A DNA stretch of 64,000 nucleotides from Diplonema papillatum (GCA_030068145.1 JAPJBO010000060.1:248001-312000); one strand, 5' to 3'; positions 51,181 through 63,500 are shown, numbered from the stretch's first letter. A program made the numbers and translations. The notes: generated by a model from the letters alone, not told the origin.

Positions 51181-51830
51181 AAAAAAGAAGAAGAAACAAA
51201 AAGGGACTGGCGAGAACGGCGGTTTTCGAAACCGTTCGTGTGTACGTTTGAAAGTGTTGTTTTGTGTTCTGCGTGCGATCATCGATCGCGCAACGACAGT
51301 GGTGTAGTTGTATGGGACACCTCCGTACTACTGGAAGCACTCTGCACACCAATTGTGCAGGTTGCGATCATCAAGAAACCCAGAAAAAGACTGCGGAACT
51401 CCTTGATTCCCGCTTCGTATTACTGGCCAACGGCTAGCTGCTCTCATCGTCTTCGTTCGTTCCTTCGCATTTACGGCAGGCGGTACGACCTGTTCCGCAT
51501 CTTTGACAATGCGAGACGTTGATTCATGTTTCGTTCGCGCGATGGGCAACGACTTGGTTGTTACCTGGGTGAGATCGACAAAACAAGACAGATGCTCCTA
51601 AATTGTTTGTGCTTGGTAGTTGGTCGACTGCCTACCTGGTTTTCACTCTGTTTCTTTTTCAGTTTTGGACATTTTTGATCAAGCACTGCAATCATCGGAC
51701 ATCACCTGCTTTTTGGGAAGTTGCATCACCTGGGCAGTGATCTACTGCTCTCTAGAGTGTGTGGCAAGGCTCTTACGGCCTCTAGTGCTGGATACGAGGC
51801 TGAACGGCCTGGTAGGCCTTACACCTTGAA
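51181..51830. other. No gene recognised
   Basis: A 148-codon plus ORF at 51076-51522 has no recognisable features and is not accepted. Confidence 0.35.
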
Positions 51831-51832
51831 TA

Positions 51833-51887
51833 ACTAGGAGTGGCCCCCCCAAAGAATGGCATTCTTTGGGGGGGCCACTCCTAGTTA
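51833..51887. repeat. 55 bp near-perfect palindrome
   Basis: Arms of 27 bp, starting AACTAGGAGTGGCCCCCCC and continuing AAAGAATG, pair completely around a single G. Confidence 0.85.
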
Positions 51888-52179
51888 GAGCCTCTCGATA
51901 CCAGCACATGCAACCCGTAGAGTAGATGATGCGCCTGACCGTACGTACTTGGTGGTAGAGCGTCACACTCCCTGGTCTGCATAAGGTGACATCTGGGATG
52001 CCTGTGTATCACCCCCATGGAACTGAGCCGCTAGTGCAGACTACCGCGAAAGCTTCTTTGCACGCTGAGCTCAAACCACCCCAGCCCACCGTCTGTCCCG
52101 CATGTACTTACAAGTTTGCTACCCGCCAAGCGGACCTGCAGCATTTCCTGTCAAGAAGTCTGCCTGGTGGACAGCTTTA

Positions 52180-52355
52180 GGGTGTCGTCTCAGGACTTTG
52201 ACCGGTTGTGTTCGTGTGATTTGTCGCGTAGGGGTAGACCCGCACGACCTCACGTCCGTTCAACACGTGGTTCGGTAGTTACAGCGTCCTTACTTGGGAT
52301 CCCTTCGGTTCTTTGTCTGGCAGCATCGTCGAGCATTTCCTTCCAAGCTGGCGCC
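52180..52355 (+). mobile_element. Family B element
   Basis: From CAGGACTTTGACCGGTTGTG to AGCATTTCCTTCCAAGCTGG; it lacks the final tail. Confidence 0.65.
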
Positions 52356-52515
52356 CATGCCTGCCTGCCCCATTGGGACTTGTTGATGCTTGCTGCCTGC
52401 CCGACGAACTTACGGTGTCTTTCTGTCGTAACGGACGTATAACGTGCCCCGCCCTACTAGGATTCATAGAAGCTTGTTGATGTCTGGAGGGGAAAGGACC
52501 AGCTCCTGGTGAGGG

Positions 52516-54683
52516 CTACTGCGTCGCCTGGCGGGAGGCGGTGAGGAACGGCTCCGGCTTGATGACGGAGATGCCGCTGTGGGGGGTTTCCCAAAGGATG
52601 GGAGAGTGCAGCTCGCCCCAGCCCATGGCTGCCATCGCCTCCGACACGGCGTGCGACGAGCTGGGGTTCGCCATGAACTGCGCGAATTGCGTCTTGTTGC
52701 TGGACACCGCGTAGTACAGCGTGTCCGCCTCTCTCCCCTCGCCTTCGCTTCCGCCTTCATTTGCCTCGGCGCAGTACAAGAGCCGGCTATGCTCTTCAGA
52801 CTGCCGCAAAGCTTCGAGTTCGGCTTGCTTGCGATCGATGAGCGCCTTCGGAGGCATCTCTTTGCTTTGCAGCAGGGCCGTGATGCTGTCTTCGACGAGA
52901 AGGACCTCACGGTCGGCAGCGGGTGACTTGGGCGCGACGCCGCCGCGCACGAAGTCGAAGGTGGTTATCGACAAGTTGCAGATGTCATCCGCTGTGTTCG
53001 CCAGGCCGCGCTGGATCTCCGTGTTCGGCCGCACGGTCGCCGGCAGGAATGTCTTGAATGCGGCGAAGAGGTGCCGGAAGTCTTCTTCTGAAATGTCTTC
53101 CGCGATTACCTGGAGAGAGTGTGCGTGTGCGTGTGGGGGTAGTACTTTTTGTTGTTGGCGCTCATGTTCAGCTGGTGCACGATGCACTGCCACACGTCCT
53201 TGGTGTGTGCACGTGGTGTTGTGTAGGTGGTATACACAGGACGCAGAAGGGTCTCAGGAGGGGGCCATATTGGGGTCCAGAGGGTCCTGACCCCGGATCC
53301 CAGGTCCCACCTCCAGAAACGCTTGTGTCTGCGGCCTACGCGCGCGCGCGTAGTATATATACACACCTTAGGTCCTGGGGTCCGACCCCGAGATCCACCC
53401 CGAGGATGGGCTCAGCAGGTGTTGTACTCATACATGTGGCACGTGTCTTGCATGTAACAAATATGCTGGATATCACAAAAAAAGTTCGAGCTAAATGTTT
53501 TGGAATGGACTCCCGCAAGGGTCTTGGCCTCAGCATCCGAGCGTTGCTCCATGCTCTGACTGGGCACAACCAAGTTTTGCCCAGTCAGGGTGAAAATCTT
53601 AGTTTAATGTTTTGGCAGGACACTGCCTCTGGTTGATGATAGCATCAAGTCTTCTTCGAAGTGGGGTGGAGTGCTACGTTCATGCAAGGTGCGAGGAAAC
53701 TGAACCGCCCAAGTAGGACCTTCTGATCATGATCCTTTTCCTGGGGCGAGCGCAGGGCCCATAGTTTGTGCCCTTAGTAAACTTGGTCAGCTGACCAAGT
53801 TTCGATACAGCGCCAAAAAAACTTGGTCCGCCCAAATCTCAAAACCGTACACCGCGGAGAGTAGGAGAGTGTAGAAAGGGAAACTAGGGTTTTTGGTTGA
53901 CCGCACTACCTTGAACCCAAAACCTGGATGTGGTTTCAGGTGGCAATTTGGCCTCTCTTTTTAACTAAAGGAGGGACAACCTTCTGAATCAAATTCGTGA
54001 ACCTGGTTTCAATTTGCTTACAAACCGACCATTGTCCGGACGAAAATGGAAAGCGGACGGAACTTGGAGCCCCCGTCGCCTGCTTCACCCACTCCACCGC
54101 GGGCTCCCCATCCCCTTTTGTACTTCGCTTACACCACCGTCTGTTGTTTTCTTCTTACTCAGGACTTTGACCTGTTGTGTTCGTGTGATTTGTCGACCCG
54201 CATGACCTCACGTCCGTTCAACACGTGGTTCGGTAGTTACAGCACTTGGGATCCCTTCGGTTTTTTGTCGGGCAGCATCGTCGAGCATTTCCTTCCAAGC
54301 TGGCGCTTATGTAAAAGAAAGATAGTCTCTCTCGAATGGCATGAGACAGATTCTTCTCGATGACACCTCAACACAAACAACTTGTCGACAACTCACACAA
54401 GTAACTGAAGTAAAACAAATCTTCCACGGGCTCACACCTGTACGGGAAACAGCGCGTCCCTGCCCAGCTCGGACACTCCCATGTCGCGCTTGAAGAGCTC
54501 GAGTGTGGACCAATTGCAGTACAGCCTGGCGTCGCCCAGCCACTCCTTGCCGACAGCCTTCCACAGGTCGGCCCGGGGCACCCGTTTGTTCTTGCTTTTC
54601 ATAGCATTGACGCGGACGACCTCCTTCAGCAAACCGCCGTCCAGCACCAAGTGGCGCGCGAGCCGTGGCAGGCAGCGCTTCAT
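52516..54683 (-). CDS. Conserved-looking hypothetical protein, two exons, 279 residues
   Basis: Exon 1 is 54683-54438 and exon 2 is 53109-52516. The donor GTACAG|GTGTGA and acceptor CTCCAG|GTAATC are both phase 0 and join as FPVQ/VIAED. Without splicing, exon 1 stops one codon later (GTG TGA). The start Met (MKRCLPRLARHLVL) is the first of the well-composed region. The protein has KRVPRADLWKAVGKEWLG and ISEEDFRHLFAAFKTFLP, an acidic Ser/Gly-rich stretch, and ends FLTASRQATQ. It looks soluble, mainly helical, with no signal peptide or membrane segment. I do not recognise a family; the basic N-terminal 80 residues could be a small winged-helix or SAP-like fold, but that is speculation. Confidence 0.65.
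53600..53665. repeat. Short repeat with TAGCATCAAGTCTTCTTCG
   Basis: Shared with 54750-54820 and 38630-38665. The order TTTAATGTTT, CACTGCCTC, GATGCTAGCATCAAGTC is kept. Confidence 0.5.
54110..54318 (+). mobile_element. Family B element in an intron
   Basis: Nearly complete, antisense to the host gene, ending CTGGCGCTTATGTAAAAG about 120 bp from the donor. Confidence 0.7.
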
Positions 54684-54749
54684 GGCAGACTGGGTTGGAT
54701 TATCTTTGTGTTTTTCGTGTCTTCGCACACCTAGGCGGGGGGGGAAACT

Positions 54750-54868
54750 TAGTTTAATGTTTAGGCAGAACACTGCCTCGCATGTATGTTTGATGCTAGC
54801 ATCAAGTCTTCTTCGGGGAACTTTAGTTTTAGCCGCGATGTGTGAGGAACCTGAACCGCCCGAGTAGG
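54750..54868. repeat. Short repeat upstream of the 279-residue gene
   Basis: AGTTTAATGTTTAGGCAGAA, GATGCTAGCATCAAGTCTTC and GTGTGAGGAACCTGAACCGC match pieces at 53600 and 17720. Confidence 0.5.
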
Positions 54869-55109
54869 TGTTGTGCAAATCTCGTTCTTCATCTCGGACT
54901 TCGCTCGCGAACGCTCACCAGTTTGAAGTCAGACGGCTCATCAGTTGGTCCTTTGGATCCACTGGTGTGAATCTGCGTACGTCGGGCGGCTGTTCTTGTA
55001 GCTTGCGACATGTGACATGCTACAAGAGCACAGGCAAATCTATCGGGGAGAAGGTCCTATACGCAAGCTGAGGGCAGCATATAATACGATTAGGCGAAGT
55101 ACCCTACTG

Positions 55110-55290
55110 GTACGGTGTGAGGGACTAGCAGGCCATGGTCCTATCTTCACCGTGTTTCGGTCCTTTAAGCCACAGACATAAGGCGGACCATCATCAGCGC
55201 AAAACCTGAGTTGTCTGCAGACAAGACAGCGGTGTGAGTCTGGTTCGCCAGGCAGCTGTTCGTAGCTTGTCACAGCCATAACCGTCGGAG
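55110..55290 (+). mobile_element. Family C element
   Basis: Contains GTTTCGGTCCTTTAAGCCAC, AAGGCGGACCATCATCAGCG and GTTCGTAGCTTGTCACAGCC. Confidence 0.65.
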
Positions 55291-55800
55291 CAATCGCTGG
55301 CGACGGCAACAACGAAACGCGAAGAATAATTAACCGAAAGCAGGTCCCAGAGGATTAACGAAGAAAATAAAACAAGAGGCGGGGGAGAGGCATCTGATTC
55401 TTTCGTGCCGCCCTTTAAAGGGCCTCTGCTGTTTTTTTTTCCCGTTTCTTTCATCTTCACTCCTTCAGTGATGCAGCCAGGCACGCACAGGGGACAAGGA
55501 GCCCTCGTTCCTGACATGAGCAAAAGGAACTTTTCTGGGGTCAGGGCATTGCATTGATACACGAAGCAGCCGGCTGTGTCGGCTCCACGATGGCGAGAAT
55601 GATACTGAGCCGGGGCACCCTCTCTACGAGAGGCCGTCTACTGGTAGACCTGATAGCCTCTGCTTGACTATGGCAGTTTGGATTAGAATGGAAAGAATCT
55701 GTGGCTGCCAGACTGTGATAGGCAGCAGTAAGCAATCCGATGCGGTTCCAGGGGACACGGGTGGGCCGGCTCAGATACGGTGTATGAATCCTGCTCTTTG
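55291..55800. repeat. No gene; family K-type repeat at 55600-55770
   Basis: GGCAGTTTGGATTAGA and GTGATAGGCAGCAGTAAGCA link it to 23600-23712 and more loosely to family K. The rest is unassigned. Confidence 0.4.
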
Positions 55801-55807
55801 CAAGGTG

Positions 55808-55972
55808 GGGTCCAGCCTCTGAGACTGGAGTTAAAGCTGGAGTTAAAAAAGCGGGTGTCACACCCGCTTTTCGGGTGTGGATTCACACGCGTTTTGGGTG
55901 CAGCACACCCGCTTTCCGGGTGTGACTCGGGCACACCCTCTTTAACTCCAGCTTCTGAGGCTGGACCTCACC
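55808..55972. mobile_element. Family F inverted-repeat element
   Basis: Ends CCAGCCTCTGAGACTGGAGT and CTCCAGCTTCTGAGGCTGGA; internal ACACCCGCTTTTCGGGTGTG. Best-preserved copy. Confidence 0.85.
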
Positions 55973-55979
55973 GTGTGGG

Positions 55980-56720
55980 TTGATCAGGGGGGAGTGGGGG
56001 GTTGTACTAATCCGAAGCTGGGAGACCTGGGTTCACTGCTGCGTCCGGCGGACGCCGCAAGCAAAAAGGAGGTGCTACCTGCTACCACCCGGCGTTGGAC
56101 AACAGCACACACGGCAATCTCACTTGTGGGCAGCGCAGCCAGGTACGCTCGGAAGCCAAACCATTTGACCTGCAGGCGTTCAGGTTGAAGCCGACAACGT
56201 TTAACAAGCATGCTCACCCAAGGAGCCCACTCCCTGTGCGCCCGGCCGCAGAGCCGCTGCCTTGACCAGCACACGTTTACTGGTTGTCGCGAAGGAACCC
56301 CGTGTCAGCAACGGCCTCCGCAACGCTGCTTCGCGTCATTGCTCTTCATTTTTTTTTTCTCGTGTTTTTTGAGTGAAGGTTTTTTGTATTTTCGGTTTTG
56401 TTTAGTCATGTTTTCGTTGGACCAGCTCGTTCTCGTTCCCGGTCTCACTCTAACGGATGTCGTTTGCGACTAATGTCCTCTAGTTGGCAAGTCGGCTTCT
56501 TTCGCTCTCGCAAACGTCGCGGGAACCCTCTACTGGGATCGCGCGCGTTGAGAAATAAGACGCGTCACTGGCTAACCTCGGTCGAAACCGGAAAATGATG
56601 AGGGGAGGGAACTGTTTTTCGTTGACCGCTTTGCCCTGGACGTTTGTTTCTTGGTACAGGGCGCAAAGAAACGCCGTGGATGGCCTGCGACGCGTTGTTA
56701 TTTCCTCCAACATTGCATGT
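55980..56720. other. No gene recognised
   Basis: ORFs of up to 96 codons on both strands show no features. Confidence 0.35.
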
Positions 56721-56726
56721 TTGGTA

Positions 56727-56947
56727 AAAAAATACTCGAGGGGCTGCCTTGTGCTTACTTCGAAGGAGGCTAGAGGGGGAGAAACAGTACAACTACAAAG
56801 TGGGTCATTTTTGTTGAACGCTTACGCCCGCCACTAAACCCAGATTTACCTGTGGTTCGTGTGGGCTACAGCACATTTACCTCCTTTGATTTATCGCAAC
56901 TGGCCGTCTCCTCGAGCCTTTCCTACAAAGCAGGTGCTTATACAAAA
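56727..56947 (+). mobile_element. Family A element
   Basis: Full copy beginning AAAATACTCGAGGGGCTGCC and ending with a run of A. Confidence 0.75.
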
Positions 56948-57404
56948 AAACAAAAGAAAATGTGCCTTGTACCAGGCGCTGGCATTTGCATTCTGAACGC
57001 CGTTTCAGCGGCACGTGCACCGCCTCTAGCAAGACACGGGTGACAGTTCACCCTCAGGAATCTTGCAAGCACGTGTATCGGCCTCTCGCCTCAGGACCCT
57101 CAACGGGTGCCCGGCCGTTGCATCCTCAGCACTTAATTGAGCAGGTCCACCCCCTGCTGATGCTCATCGCAGTCTATGCTAGCCTGTGATAGCCTCTGGT
57201 AGTTGAGGTTCGAGCTTCTAACATTTTGCTGCAGCTTTTTTGCTGATCTTGCTTCTGTTGCCGCTGTTGCTGCTGTTTCTGTTGGAAAAGGAAAAGGAGT
57301 GAAAAGGAGTGAACCCCCCCGTATGCCGACAATAGTGGCGTTTTTCGGCCAAAAGGGGCCTGCCATGTCAGCACTGGTGGGACATCTTTATCTTTTCTTT
57401 ATAC

Positions 57405-57612
57405 CTCCCCCCCCCGTGTTAGCGCCTACCTAAAGGCACCTTTTCCTAAAAGGCGACACTAACACGGGAAGCGGTTGGTGAGGATGAGACATTCTTCATG
57501 CAAATACAGGGAACCCTATTGAACCGTCTTCCCGTGTTAGTGTCGCCTCGCGTTTTCAGGCAAAAAGGCGACACTGACAAGGGCTAAACGGAGGCGACAC
57601 TAACACGGGGGA
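57405..57612. mobile_element. Family H inverted-repeat element
   Basis: The ends CCCCGTGTTAGCGCC and GGCGACACTAACACGGGG form inverted repeats with a small offset. Two more CGACACTAACACGGG-type blocks occur inside in both orientations. No coding capacity. Confidence 0.75.
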
Positions 57613-57684
57613 GGGTAGGTAAAGAAGGTTGTAGTATGGCTAAAGATAAAGTGGTGTCACCTGAGGGGGTAATCTCAGGGCCGC

Positions 57685-57790
57685 CCACGTGAAAAACCGT
57701 TAAGCATTGAGTTCTTTTAAGTACATGAACCACATGGATTAGCATGCACTACCGTTAAGCAGCGGCTGCCGGCTTATCCCGTGACACCTT
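57685..57790. repeat. Family I repeat
   Basis: Matches 7455-7625 but lacks its middle part. Family H and I copies are both found in the 7.4-8.8 kb and 57.4-57.8 kb stretches, in opposite order. Confidence 0.5.
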
Positions 57791-57799
57791 TTATATGTA

Positions 57800-58540
57800 C
57801 GTTATTGAAAGAGTAGCGTTGGCACTCTTACAGGTTCGTTCCCTCGTAGCTCGCCGGGAACGGGCAGGCAAGGAATGCAGAATATCTGTAGCGATGACCT
57901 GCGAGGTCGACACTCCAACTGTATGTGCGTGAACTTGGCATTGAGTTCATCGAGCTCGGCTGAGCTGAAGGCTCGCACCGTCCTTGTGGCGTCTCGGCAG
58001 GCCCATGCCAACCAAGTGGCCTGCTTCAGTATTTTCGGCGGTTTTCCTTCCCCTGGTCAGGGCGGTTCACTCCCCATGTTGAGTTTTTGTTCAGGTTTTC
58101 ACTGGATTTCTTGGTCAAGCACCAGCTGGCACAGCCCTTTCTATGAATCAAAACATCAAAGTGACCCAGGAAAAAGGTGCGGCTGGTCGTTGTCCATTTC
58201 ATCACACGCTAGTACTGGCCGTTGTGTGCCAGCTGGATCTGCAGCATGTTTGCCGGCTCAGTGTCGTCGCTGGGTTTCGGCTCTGGACGGTAATTAGGGC
58301 GCATGTGCAGTAATTGGGCACACCACTGTGACGCCAGGAAGAAAACACAGCCAGGTGGGAGGCGGGTAGGGCCTGCCTGGCTGCCCTGGCACCTTAACAC
58401 TGCTGGTCACTTTTGACCCAAATATGACTGGTCAGCCGGTCTTTTTTGCCCCAAAAATATATATATGACCGGTCATAGATATAGCGATAGATATTTTTTT
58501 GTCAGAAATGACCGGCTTTTTCTTGGCGCGAGCACTGAAG
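57800..58540. other. No gene recognised
   Basis: A 140-codon plus ORF (57875-58297) lacks recognisable features. A TATATATATGACCGGTCATA block sits near 58455. Confidence 0.35.
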
Positions 58541-58547
58541 GAACCAG

Positions 58548-58870
58548 GTACCAGGGAAAGCCGGCTACACGGGAGCCAAGCTTCACGTGTTCGGCTGTAC
58601 TGCAGAGCCACGGGCCTACGGGTCAAGTGGCTACCGATTTCCCAAACCAAAGCATCAAGGCGTGGCGCACCTTGGGGCTTGGCGCTTGCGCTGAACACAA
58701 GCTCGTCGAGACGGTCAGCCGCACGGCAGAGCGGACGGGGTTGTGGCACTGTGCTGCCTCCGACTCAAGCTTTGCAAGCTGTGGTTGACCGTCACGTTCC
58801 TGGACCAGGAGCGGCCTTTTTCTGTTTCTTTTTCTTTTCTTTTCCTTCTTCTTCTTTCTTTCTTCTCTCT
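58548..58870 (+). mobile_element. Family D element
   Basis: Full copy with a long TTTCTTTTTCTTTTC-type pyrimidine run at its 3' side (58818-58873). Confidence 0.75.
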
Positions 58871-59024
58871 CATTTTTAACGAAGGGACAGACCGGAGACA
58901 TAACGCATGATTGATATCGATTAGCGGGGGGGGAATCGGAGGGAATATGGGGAGTAATGGGAAGGGTGGGTAGTGGGTTGCATCTCGGCAGAGAACACAA
59001 AGCGAGAGTCGGGAAGGAAACAAG

Positions 59025-59529
<505 letters not shown>

Positions 59530-60380
59530 TGTGTCGTCTGCCGAAGCAGCCGGAGACAGCAGGCGCAGGGGGCAGGTCTTGCTTTACTTTTCTCTTCTTC
59601 ATGGAGACCCGCCCCCGGCATCCCGACTGTCCAATCACTGTCAAGAAAGGTTTGCGCCTATTGTGATGAGGTGGTTGACCAGGCCCCCACGAAGCCTTAT
59701 ACACAAACACGGCTACAACACGAGGATGCAGCCCTGCTTAGGTGTGCACTCAGCCATCAGGCCATTGACTGCTAAGCACCCCCCGACCGGTCGATTTGCC
59801 ACTTTTGCGGCTCTATTCGCCGGGCGGTGCTGTCAGCACTTGTTCCACGTCGCATATCTGTAGACGTTCGAAAGACGACGTGAGGACATCTGTTCGGCGT
59901 GCAGTTATCATCAGGAATCTGCAAAGAATAGCTACGACGGCAGTGTATGCTACGAAAGTCGAGCGTCAGTTCCTACGTGAAAAGTAAGCCGAAAGCGAGC
60001 CCTTATCTCAGGCTCAGGCGCACCTCTGCGGAATCAGACCCCTTGCTTGTACCTGTTCTGATTCCCCACGGGATCTAACTACCGCTCAATACCATGCCTT
60101 GCAAGTGGAGCATCAGCTCGGAACAGTAACACAAGAAGCGAGGATCGTGTCACCTCAGTTCCTTGCCAGCGGCCGTGACCCAGGGTTAGGCCGGTCACAG
60201 CGCACGTTGGTATCTGACGCTCCCCTGCAACGGCTAAGACTAAACACGCGCGTGAGTTGGCAACGCTTTACTGGGAGAGGTCTGCTTTCTTTTTTCTATC
60301 GGTGTTGACTGAGGGGTTAAGTTAGGACTTGTTAAGTTCTCGGCTCAATCATTCGGTGGCAGGGGAATTGCTCATCCGCA
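59530..60380. other. No gene recognised
   Basis: Only short ORFs without features. Confidence 0.35.
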
Positions 60381-60384
60381 GTAG

Positions 60385-60697
60385 GCAGTGCAGTGAACGG
60401 GATCAACCGGTTGCGGGCTGCTGTTTTCAACGCCGGTACTAGCCCGAATTAGAAGTTCGGTGTTTTAGGGTCTCCGGTTGACCAATGAGGCGGGGAGTCG
60501 GGTGAAAGGGATGCAGACATATTGGCACACTTTCCAACAGACTTTCGTTGACCGCACTACCCTGAGCCCAAATCCTAGACGTGGTTCTAGTAGCAACTTG
60601 GCAAATGATCATGATCAGACTCGCGGCTCCTATTTCGGGCTAATACCGGCGTTGGAACCAGCAGCCCGCAACCGGTTGATCCCGTTCACTGCACTGC
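60385..60697. mobile_element. Foldback element with about 65 bp arms
   Basis: The left arm starts GCAGTGCAGTGAACGGGATC and continues AACCGGTTGCGGGCTGCTG to CGCCGGTACTAGCCCGAA. The right arm is its inverse with few changes. The middle contains a family J piece (60545-60630). Confidence 0.75.
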
Positions 60698-60719
60698 CGC
60701 AGGTGCACTGCCACTCTGC

Positions 60720-61078
60720 ACTACCACAACTACGGCGTTAAGCGGAGACTCGGCCACCGGGATCGCATCCCAATTGACGTCGGTGAGGTCAATGTCCTCA
60801 CGCGATGGTGAAGCCGGCAATGTGTGAGGAGACTGACCGATCCTAACGTAACCCCTGGTTGACTGAGCTCTACCGCACCGAACAAAAACAGAACAGAAAA
60901 GAGTGTGTAGGGAAAGGCGGGGTTTCCCAGCTCCCATCGGCCCGATTCCCTCTGTTGAGGGGCTGAGCGGGGGAAGGGGAAATATCGGTTTAATGTTTGG
61001 GACAAAATACTCGACGTTGCTGCTTCGACTCCGAATGGAAGGGAGGAAATATAGAGGTAAGGGGCACATACAAAACAA
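60720..61078. other. No gene recognised
   Basis: A 130-codon minus ORF has no features. Confidence 0.35.
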
Positions 61079-61079
61079 A

Positions 61080-61290
61080 CAACAATCTTCGCTTACCCCA
61101 CTGTGTGTTGCTTTCTCACTCAGGACTTTGACCTGTTGTGTTCATGTGATCTGTCGTGTAGGGGTAGACCCGCATGACCTCACGTCCGTTCAACACGTGG
61201 TTCGGTACTTACAGCACTTGGGATTCCTTCGGTTCTTTGTCGGGCAGCATCGTCGAGCATGTCCTTTCAAACTGGCGCTTATGTAAAAAA
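61080..61290 (+). mobile_element. Family B element
   Basis: Full copy ending ACTGGCGCTTATGTAAAAA. Confidence 0.7.
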
Positions 61291-61504
61291 GCTGGTGCAG
61301 GAACAATTGGGTCGCAGCTCTCGGCAGGATGAAGTCTGTATTCTTCAAGCGCTCGTCGACAACCGAGGTGCGGTCCTTGACACGAAAGAGGGGGTCGGTT
61401 CAGCCTTCGGTAACGTTGGACTTTCTGACACCACCGCCGTCGTGAGTACCGGTAGCACGAACTCAAAGAGGCCTAGCCAACCATTCCATCCAGTGTCAGC
61501 ATAC

Positions 61505-61688
61505 TCTCAAAAGAAGACGGGCGCTTCGTTGTGTTTGCGCCGCGTCGGTTGATCGTTTTCCCACCTACATTGGCCCTATGCCATTTCCAGGTAAGGAATG
61601 CTGATCAAGCCACAACACGCTGCCTGCGTCTTTGTAACCTTGCACAACAACATTGAAGGGCAACCCGCAAGATTGTTGGGACTAAAAA
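61505..61688 (+). mobile_element. Family E element
   Basis: From GACGGGCGCTTCGTTGTG to GATTGTTGGGACTAAAAAA. Confidence 0.7.
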
Positions 61689-61911
61689 AGGACGAACAAA
61701 ACACCGGGGAGGGTACGAGAACTTGTGTCCTTTTCTTCGACGGGCGCAGGTCTTTTAAGCCACGGACCATTTAACAGCGGGAGTGTGCAAACAGGGCAGC
61801 AAGGTGAGCACGTCGTGCCAGGGGCCTGGTCGTGGCTCTTCTCAGCGAAGACTGCCCATGCTACGATAGCACAGCTGAGCAATCAGTTCGAAAACTTGTG
61901 GGGCGCCTCGC

Positions 61912-62055
61912 CCGAAGCCCAGTCTCAGAAGCTGGAGATAAGGCTGGAGTTAAAAAAGCGGGTTGGATATACACGCGGTTTGGTTGTACACACGCCTACC
62001 CGTTTTTCGGGGTCTCTTTAACACCAGTTTCCGAAAAATGGGCCCACCGTGTGTA
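61912..62055. mobile_element. Family F element, diverged
   Basis: AGTCTCAGAAGCTGGAGATA at the left; the right half is rearranged and shortened (TAACACCAGTTTCCG). Confidence 0.6.
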
Positions 62056-62059
62056 CTCG

Positions 62060-62855
62060 TGACTGCGACTCCAGAACGAACTGACTTGTCTCACTTTTAC
62101 GGTGAGAACCAGCAAAGCAAAGCTTCATGTGTACCGCGGCATATCTTGGGGCTTGGCCCTTGCGCTGGACACGAGACAGGGATTAAGACGACCAAAGGGC
62201 CAACTTGGACTCATTTGCTGCGCTCTTGGAGCCCCGGAGCGAGCTTCTTGATTGTTCTCGGGAAACGTCAGCGCGGTAGCGGCGACCACGAGAACACAAA
62301 CAGGTGCGTGGGGAGAGGCCCTGGGACTGCTAAGGCGTGACTAACCCCTCGTCTAGTCCCTGTCCCTCCCAGGGAGCCACCCCGAGTCTAGCCTGGCCCA
62401 CCTGACGGTGGAGGACCGCACCCTTTGACGTGTTTTGATGTGTTCTCTCTCTTCCTTCTTTTCTCGTCGCACTACGGTGCAACCTCTCTCGCTTCGTATC
62501 GAGTTCGCTTCGTTCGGGGGTGGGGGGGAGGAGGAATGAAGGGTTTAACTTCTTTAGAATAACACATTCTTTTCGCTTTTCCCTGTTTAGAGTTAGAGTT
62601 CGCTTGGGTACTCTTTTTCATTCTTTCTGCACCGTTCTCCGCGTGCGCGCAACTCTTTGCGAAGCGTGCAAAACGACTGCTTTCGCGAGTAGCAACACGA
62701 GGAAACTTCTGTTCGAAGCCCCCCTTTTCTTTTGAACGGTGCTGGGAAATAAGAACATTTTCCGGAGTTAGGATCTTGCTGCAACTTTTGCACCTGATAA
62801 AAAGGCAGCGAAGGCATGCCACTTCAGCAGATACGATACGCATACTAACACACTA
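62060..62855. other. No gene recognised
   Basis: A short family D piece lies at 62110-62170 (TTGGGGCTTGGCCCTTGCGC). The rest is unassigned. Confidence 0.35.
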
Positions 62856-62859
62856 TACC

Positions 62860-62945
62860 TTGAAAGGAATATTTACCGACAATGGTCACCCCGGAGACTA
62901 TAAAACTTCGGATTCCTAAGTGAACTTGCACTATAAACGAGATAA
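62860..62945 (-). repeat. Family G repeat
   Basis: The reverse strand gives TTATAGTGCAAGTTCACTTAG, then TTTTATAGTCTCCGGGGTGACC with small changes from 14910. Confidence 0.5.
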
Positions 62946-62949
62946 CGGA

Positions 62950-63350
62950 CGAGCACCAACTGACCGATGATGGTGAAAATGGTAAGAGAGAGAGAGAGAC
63001 GAGTTGGAGTGCAGGGACCATCTCTTTCCGGTCGCTTCACTTCAAACCCGTACTTCTAAGGTGGGCGTAGGTCGTTCCGTCGGAGGCGGTGGTAATGGAA
63101 AGCACTCTTGCGCCTGGCCTGTACACGGGAATAAACTTCGCTGGGAAGTTTTCCTGTGCTATCATGTTCAGGTTGGTTTCGCTCATCTTTCTCCTGTGGA
63201 GCCCTTATTCCGGAAATGTTCTGTAATCAGGACAGCAGTACTACTTGCTTGTGCGATTGAATCTACGTGTGTTCTGGTTTCTGGGAAATGCTGCTGACCG
63301 CACTTTTTTTAGCTGCAAACAACCAATATCTGTCTCCAGGGAACAGAACG
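62950..63350. other. No gene recognised
   Basis: Contains a short AG-rich run near 62988. No features. Confidence 0.35.
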
Positions 63351-63354
63351 GCTC

Positions 63355-63500
63355 GGGGTGTCGGTTGATCGTTCTCCCGCCTTGTTTGTGCCCTGGTTCT
63401 TTTCCAGGTTGGGAACTGTGGTCAACCCCCCAAACACGCTGTCTACGTCTTTCCAGTTTTCACGACCACTGTACATCGTAGGGCAACCCGCAAGATTCAG
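63355..63500 (+). mobile_element. Family E element, diverged
   Basis: GTCGGTTGATCGTTCTCCCG, ACACGCTGTCTACGTCTTTC and GTAGGGCAACCCGCAAGATT match family E. The A tail is lost. Confidence 0.6.

Larger units (their letters stand above)
53110..54437 (-). other. Intron of the 279-residue gene, repeat-containing
   Basis: The 1,328 bp intron holds a family B copy (54110-54318), family J pieces (53690-53740 and 53910-53950), and a short hairpin element with ACTTGGTCAGCTGACCAAGT near 53780. A repeat around 53600-53660 is also found at 54755-54815. Confidence 0.6.
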
